The notes beneath the pieces were generated by a model. That model had not been told where the DNA came from, did not search any database, and saw only the letters and a program-made list of their open reading frames with translations. From Magnetospira sp. QH-2 (GTDB lineage: Bacteria > Pseudomonadota > Alphaproteobacteria > Rhodospirillales > Magnetospiraceae), in assembly GCF_000968135.1 (NCBI RefSeq), contig NZ_FO538765.1, positions 1,131,819 to 1,195,818 of the forward strand: a DNA stretch of 64,000 nucleotides. Direction: 5' to 3'. The translations under genes and the position numbers were made by a program. This document shows positions 62,301 through 64,000 of the stretch, in pieces (the stretch's first letter is position 1; each line of letters begins with the position of its first letter).

Positions 62301-62558
62301 GACAATGGGCAGATCAGGCGCTTGGGACAGAACCTTTTCCAATGTGCCTTGGCCATGGGAATCGGGCAGCGACAGGTCGAGCAGTACCACATCGAAAGTG
62401 TCATCGGCCAAGGTTTTGAGGGCCGCTGCCAGACTATCAACATGGATGAATTGTATGCTGTCCCGTCTGGCCTCGGATTCCTGAACCAGGATCTCCACAA
62501 GGCGGGCGTCGCCGAGATTGTCCTCGACCAATAAGACCCGTATGGGCGGTGTGTTCAT
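59328..62558 (-). CDS. REC-PAS-GGDEF-EAL signalling protein
   Basis: A 1076-residue cyclic-di-GMP protein. The order is: receiver domain (1-130, phospho-acceptor Asp in VVLLDLSLPDSHG, Lys in FLVKGD), four PAS domains (about 150-640), GGDEF domain with intact RLGGDEF and an I-site RESD five residues before it, and EAL domain with GAEALLRW, DDFGTGYSSLSYLKR and VVAEGAE. Both catalytic sets look complete, so it may both make and break c-di-GMP depending on input. A histidine kinase partner was not seen. Regulation of exopolysaccharide or motility is a usual output of such proteins. Confidence 0.9.
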   Translation of the reverse strand: MNTPPIRVLLVEDNLGDARLVEILVQESEARRDSIQFIHVDSLAAALKTLADDTFDVVLLDLSLPDSHGQGTLEKVLSQAPDLPIVVLTGTNNDAFAMAAMQKGAQDFLVKGDGDGRLIARSLRYAIERQRADRAMRDSEARASAAESRLIGAVNSVAEALVLWDADDKLVMCNENYRLFFPNAAAVLDSDVTFSDVIRAQAEVRRYESDQAKTEWIEKRIRRHLACDERFQQQLPDGRWVQISEHRTPDGGTVGIYSDITESKNTQEHLNRIASEQEAVLQNASVGIARLVGERVEWANARFGFLFGLGAASPSGLSIADLFYSPSDYAAMNRDAAPIHAENRTYRAELKLRRKDGTLFWCRFTSRAVAPQDPSQGAILIFEDVEERVQAEQAVKASERLYRTVIDTAVDGYWRFTPDGMTEEINKALGGMLGRNREDIVGRSIADFVEPDNKAILESHLNYLIQNRQASFELALRHLDGRTVYTRISATSLVDDPKTPTSFFAFVTDITDRIQAEEILRLSAAVFENSADAIMITDANNHIKAVNPAFTRITHWPAEEVIGKDPAILNSGRHGSTFFNEMLEELSKSGHWEGEIWNQRKDGEEFAGWLSIAAIRDDQGTMVEYVALFSDITKRKEAEEVIRRQANYDALTQLPNRTLFLERLRSGLVQAKRAERRIGLMFIDLDRFKWVNDTLGHAAGDQLLQQAAERLTGCIRESDTVARLGGDEFTVILSQVAHTRDVERVASKILDRLASMFLIDDTDVFISGSIGITVFPDDGDDVETLLKNADSAMYRAKEGGRNAFRFFTGEIDEKVRIRLEMENDLRHALGAGELSVVYQPIIDLASDRISGAEALLRWAHPEKGPMNPGDFIPLAEETGLITQIGEWVLWTACTQVKTWQEAGLPIGRVSVNISSKQCRQDNFEERVNQILDRTGLAPEFLTLEITETVILEDSSGSANVLNNLHDQGLHLSIDDFGTGYSSLSYLKRYPFDVVKIDRSFIDEVASDAADAALVEAIITMAHGLDLTVVAEGAERQETVDFLKARDCDYIQGYFFSRPLPPADFEAFVEDWAGQNS

Positions 62559-62642
62559 GCTGTCCAGATCAGCCCCGGATCCCGCACTCGAGACCCTGTC
62601 TTTTGAATTCCCTTGTAACGTAAGCTATTTCCGGCAAATGCT

Positions 62643-63005
62643 CTAGTCGGAAAAATCGTTGTATTTGCGGGCATTGCCGCGCGCTTTATGGACCGGGTAC
62701 TTGGACTCGTTGAGTTCAATCTTGTCGCGCGCCACTGTTTCCAGGTCCAATCCGGCCCGTTCGCAAATCATCAGCAGGTACAGGAATACATCGGCGCATT
62801 CCTCGCCCAGGCGGTGTTGGAACGCCGTGTCGGTCAAGGCTTGCTCCAGATCCTCGTCGCTCTTCCATTGGCTCAGTTCGAGGAGTTCGGAGGCCTCTAA
62901 GGTCAAGGAAACCATCAAATTTTTCAAGCTATGATACGGTCCCCAGTCCCGTTCGTCGCGGAACCGGATCAGCCGTTGCGTCAGGTCATGATGGGTGCTG
63001 GTCAT
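62643..63005 (-). CDS. MazG-like nucleotide pyrophosphohydrolase
   Basis: A 120-residue all-alpha NTP pyrophosphohydrolase of the RS21-C6/MazG-like group. The metal-binding acidic residues are in LEASELLELSQW and EECADVFLYLL (E-x2-E and E-x2-D). KIELNESKYPVHKARGNARKYND is the typical C-terminal end. It should hydrolyse non-canonical or excess dNTPs to monophosphates. ATG 63005 was preferred over an upstream start since the family begins with a short polar leader. It stands between the GGDEF-EAL and cyclase genes. Confidence 0.87.
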   Translation of the reverse strand: MTSTHHDLTQRLIRFRDERDWGPYHSLKNLMVSLTLEASELLELSQWKSDEDLEQALTDTAFQHRLGEECADVFLYLLMICERAGLDLETVARDKIELNESKYPVHKARGNARKYNDFSD

Positions 63006-63069
63006 AGCCGGATTGGTGCCACGGGGCCTTTGGGGAAACAAGCCTTTTTTCGTTCCAGGAATCTGGCGG

Positions 63070-64000
63070 CTATTTCTCTGTCATGCGGGCGATTCCATCC
63101 CAATCTTCCGCTGGGGGGGTCTTGGCATACTGCTGGCAGCGGTCCAGGTACAATGCCGCCGGTCCGTCGTTGGGGTAGGCATCCAATATCGCACGGAAGC
63201 CGTCGGTGGCTCGGGTCCATTCTTGCCGATTGTAAAGCCCGTAAGCCTCATCCCAAAGAGACAGTAAATTATTCAAGTGCTGCGGTGCCCATAGGATGGG
63301 ATTGATGTCATTGGTTTCCCAAGGGACGCCGATCAGCTCGCAGATTTCCATGGGCTGATCCGCACCCTTGACCGCGACACGATCGATAGGCCGGGTCACA
63401 AATCGGTCGCCAATTCGATCTCTCACTTCGCCAGAGACCAAAATCGTCGTGCCATAGACCTTGTTTACGCCTTCCAGCCGCGAGGCCAGATTGATGACCG
63501 ACCCGATGGCCGTGTAGTTGAGGCGGTCTGAACTGCCCACGTTGCCGACCACCGCCTCGCCGCAATGCACGCCAAAGCGGGTATGCAACGCGGGCAGGCC
63601 GCGGGCATCGTTTTCCAAATTGTAGACCATGTTGCCGATGCGGCACTCCAAGGCCGCGAAACAGGCGTTCGCCACATGGTCCGCGTCATTGGTCGGGGCG
63701 TTCCACAGGGCCATGATGGCGTCGCCGATGAACTTGTCGATGATGCCCTGACGTCGGTCAATGGCCACCCCGAGCAGATCGAAATAGCGATAGGTCATGC
63801 TCATCAACTCTTCGGGCTCAAGGCCTTCCGAGATGGTGGTGTAATCCGCGATGTCGGAGAACATGGCGGTCAATTGCTGCCGCTCGCCACCGACAGCGGA
63901 AGATACTTCGGTATTGAGAATGTGATGGACGAGGCTCTTGGGCACATATAGACCGAAGGTCTTCAGTCCCTGGCGCATGATTTCGAAGGAATTGGAGAGT
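63070..64000 (-). CDS. Class III adenylate/guanylate cyclase (partial at window edge)
   Basis: The 5' end lies beyond the window; 302 residues are visible from an internal Met at 63978, with the frame open to 64000. The catalytic domain shows AMFSDIADYTTISE (metal Asp), IIDKFIGDAIMALW (Lys and second Asp) and LNYTAIGSVINLASRLEG (transition-state Asn and Arg). It should make cAMP, since Lys and the small residue before Gly fit adenine. The domain upstream may be a HAMP, CHASE or similar sensor (LSNSFEIMRQGLKTFGLYVP is a typical linker). A TPR-like end follows (LWDEAYGLYNRQEWTRATDGFRAIL). Confidence 0.87.
   Translation of the reverse strand, partial: LSNSFEIMRQGLKTFGLYVPKSLVHHILNTEVSSAVGGERQQLTAMFSDIADYTTISEGLEPEELMSMTYRYFDLLGVAIDRRQGIIDKFIGDAIMALWNAPTNDADHVANACFAALECRIGNMVYNLENDARGLPALHTRFGVHCGEAVVGNVGSSDRLNYTAIGSVINLASRLEGVNKVYGTTILVSGEVRDRIGDRFVTRPIDRVAVKGADQPMEICELIGVPWETNDINPILWAPQHLNNLLSLWDEAYGLYNRQEWTRATDGFRAILDAYPNDGPAALYLDRCQQYAKTPPAEDWDGIARMTEK

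Overview
The window is GC-rich bacterial DNA, gene-dense, with many ATGA/GTGA stop-start overlaps. It reads like an alphaproteobacterium of the Rhodospirillales type (Magnetospirillum/Rhodospirillum relatives). This is inferred from codon use, a receiver protein with a TGPERRK-like linker, an exosortase-associated glycosyltransferase with a PEP-CTERM-type TPR lipoprotein, and a homo-oligomeric Sat-type ATP sulfurylase. No rRNA or tRNA was seen to fix the genus.

About 1-51 kb is a very large surface-glycan locus (O-antigen, exopolysaccharide or flagellin glycan). It is built as alternating blocks of opposite strand that meet tail to tail, often with overlapping 3' ends. Block A (174-2778, +): epimerase, TPR protein, aldo/keto reductase. 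Next come an SGNH hydrolase with a likely 5' frameshift (-), two glycan genes (4060-6122, +) and an AT-richer GSCFA gene (-). Block B (7661-22947, +) is a 15-kb operon: Fe(II)/2OG oxygenase, two methyltransferases, NeuB-type nonulosonate synthase, AsnB, HisF-like protein, WbpG-type sugar amidotransferase, two SPASM radical SAM proteins, an M28/DUF4910-like protein, another methyltransferase, an AAC(3)-type acyltransferase, an acyl carrier protein, a stand-alone adenylation enzyme and a formyltransferase. Block C (27748-22922, -): cytidylyltransferase, Gfo/Idh/MocA dehydrogenase, PLP aminotransferase, epimerase and a second formyltransferase. Together B and C look like a route to a CMP-activated sugar acid and amino sugars carrying amidino, formyl, acyl or aminoacyl groups.

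Block D (27927-31313, +): surface carbohydrate protein, third SPASM radical SAM protein, GT-A glycosyltransferase. Block E is a divergent pair. On the minus strand (34049-31308) are HddC-, GDP-sugar 4,6-dehydratase- and HddA-like genes. On the plus strand (34088-39119) are a B12-binding radical SAM protein, a PLP-fold enzyme whose catalytic lysine is replaced by histidine (ColD type), a short SDR and a GDP-fucose-synthase-like enzyme. This is a coherent pathway for a GDP-linked 3,6-dideoxy sugar, plausibly a dideoxyheptose, possibly C-modified by the radical enzyme.

About 39-51 kb carries assembly and export genes: PrsT-like TPR lipoprotein, WecB-like epimerase, two GT4 glycosyltransferases, GalE, a secreted low-complexity protein and a Wzx-like flippase. 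A 1.4-kb IS110/IS1111-type element sits inside an older palindromic MITE between the epimerase and the glycosyltransferases.

About 51-64 kb is more housekeeping and signalling: receiver protein, THUMP RNA methyltransferase, sulfotransferase, REP-associated tyrosine transposase, a metallo-beta-lactamase/double cyclic-nucleotide-binding protein divergent from sat, a REC-PAS-GGDEF-EAL protein, a MazG-like hydrolase and a class III nucleotidyl cyclase cut by the window edge. Both cyclic-di-GMP and cyclic-nucleotide signalling genes therefore lie beside the glycan locus.
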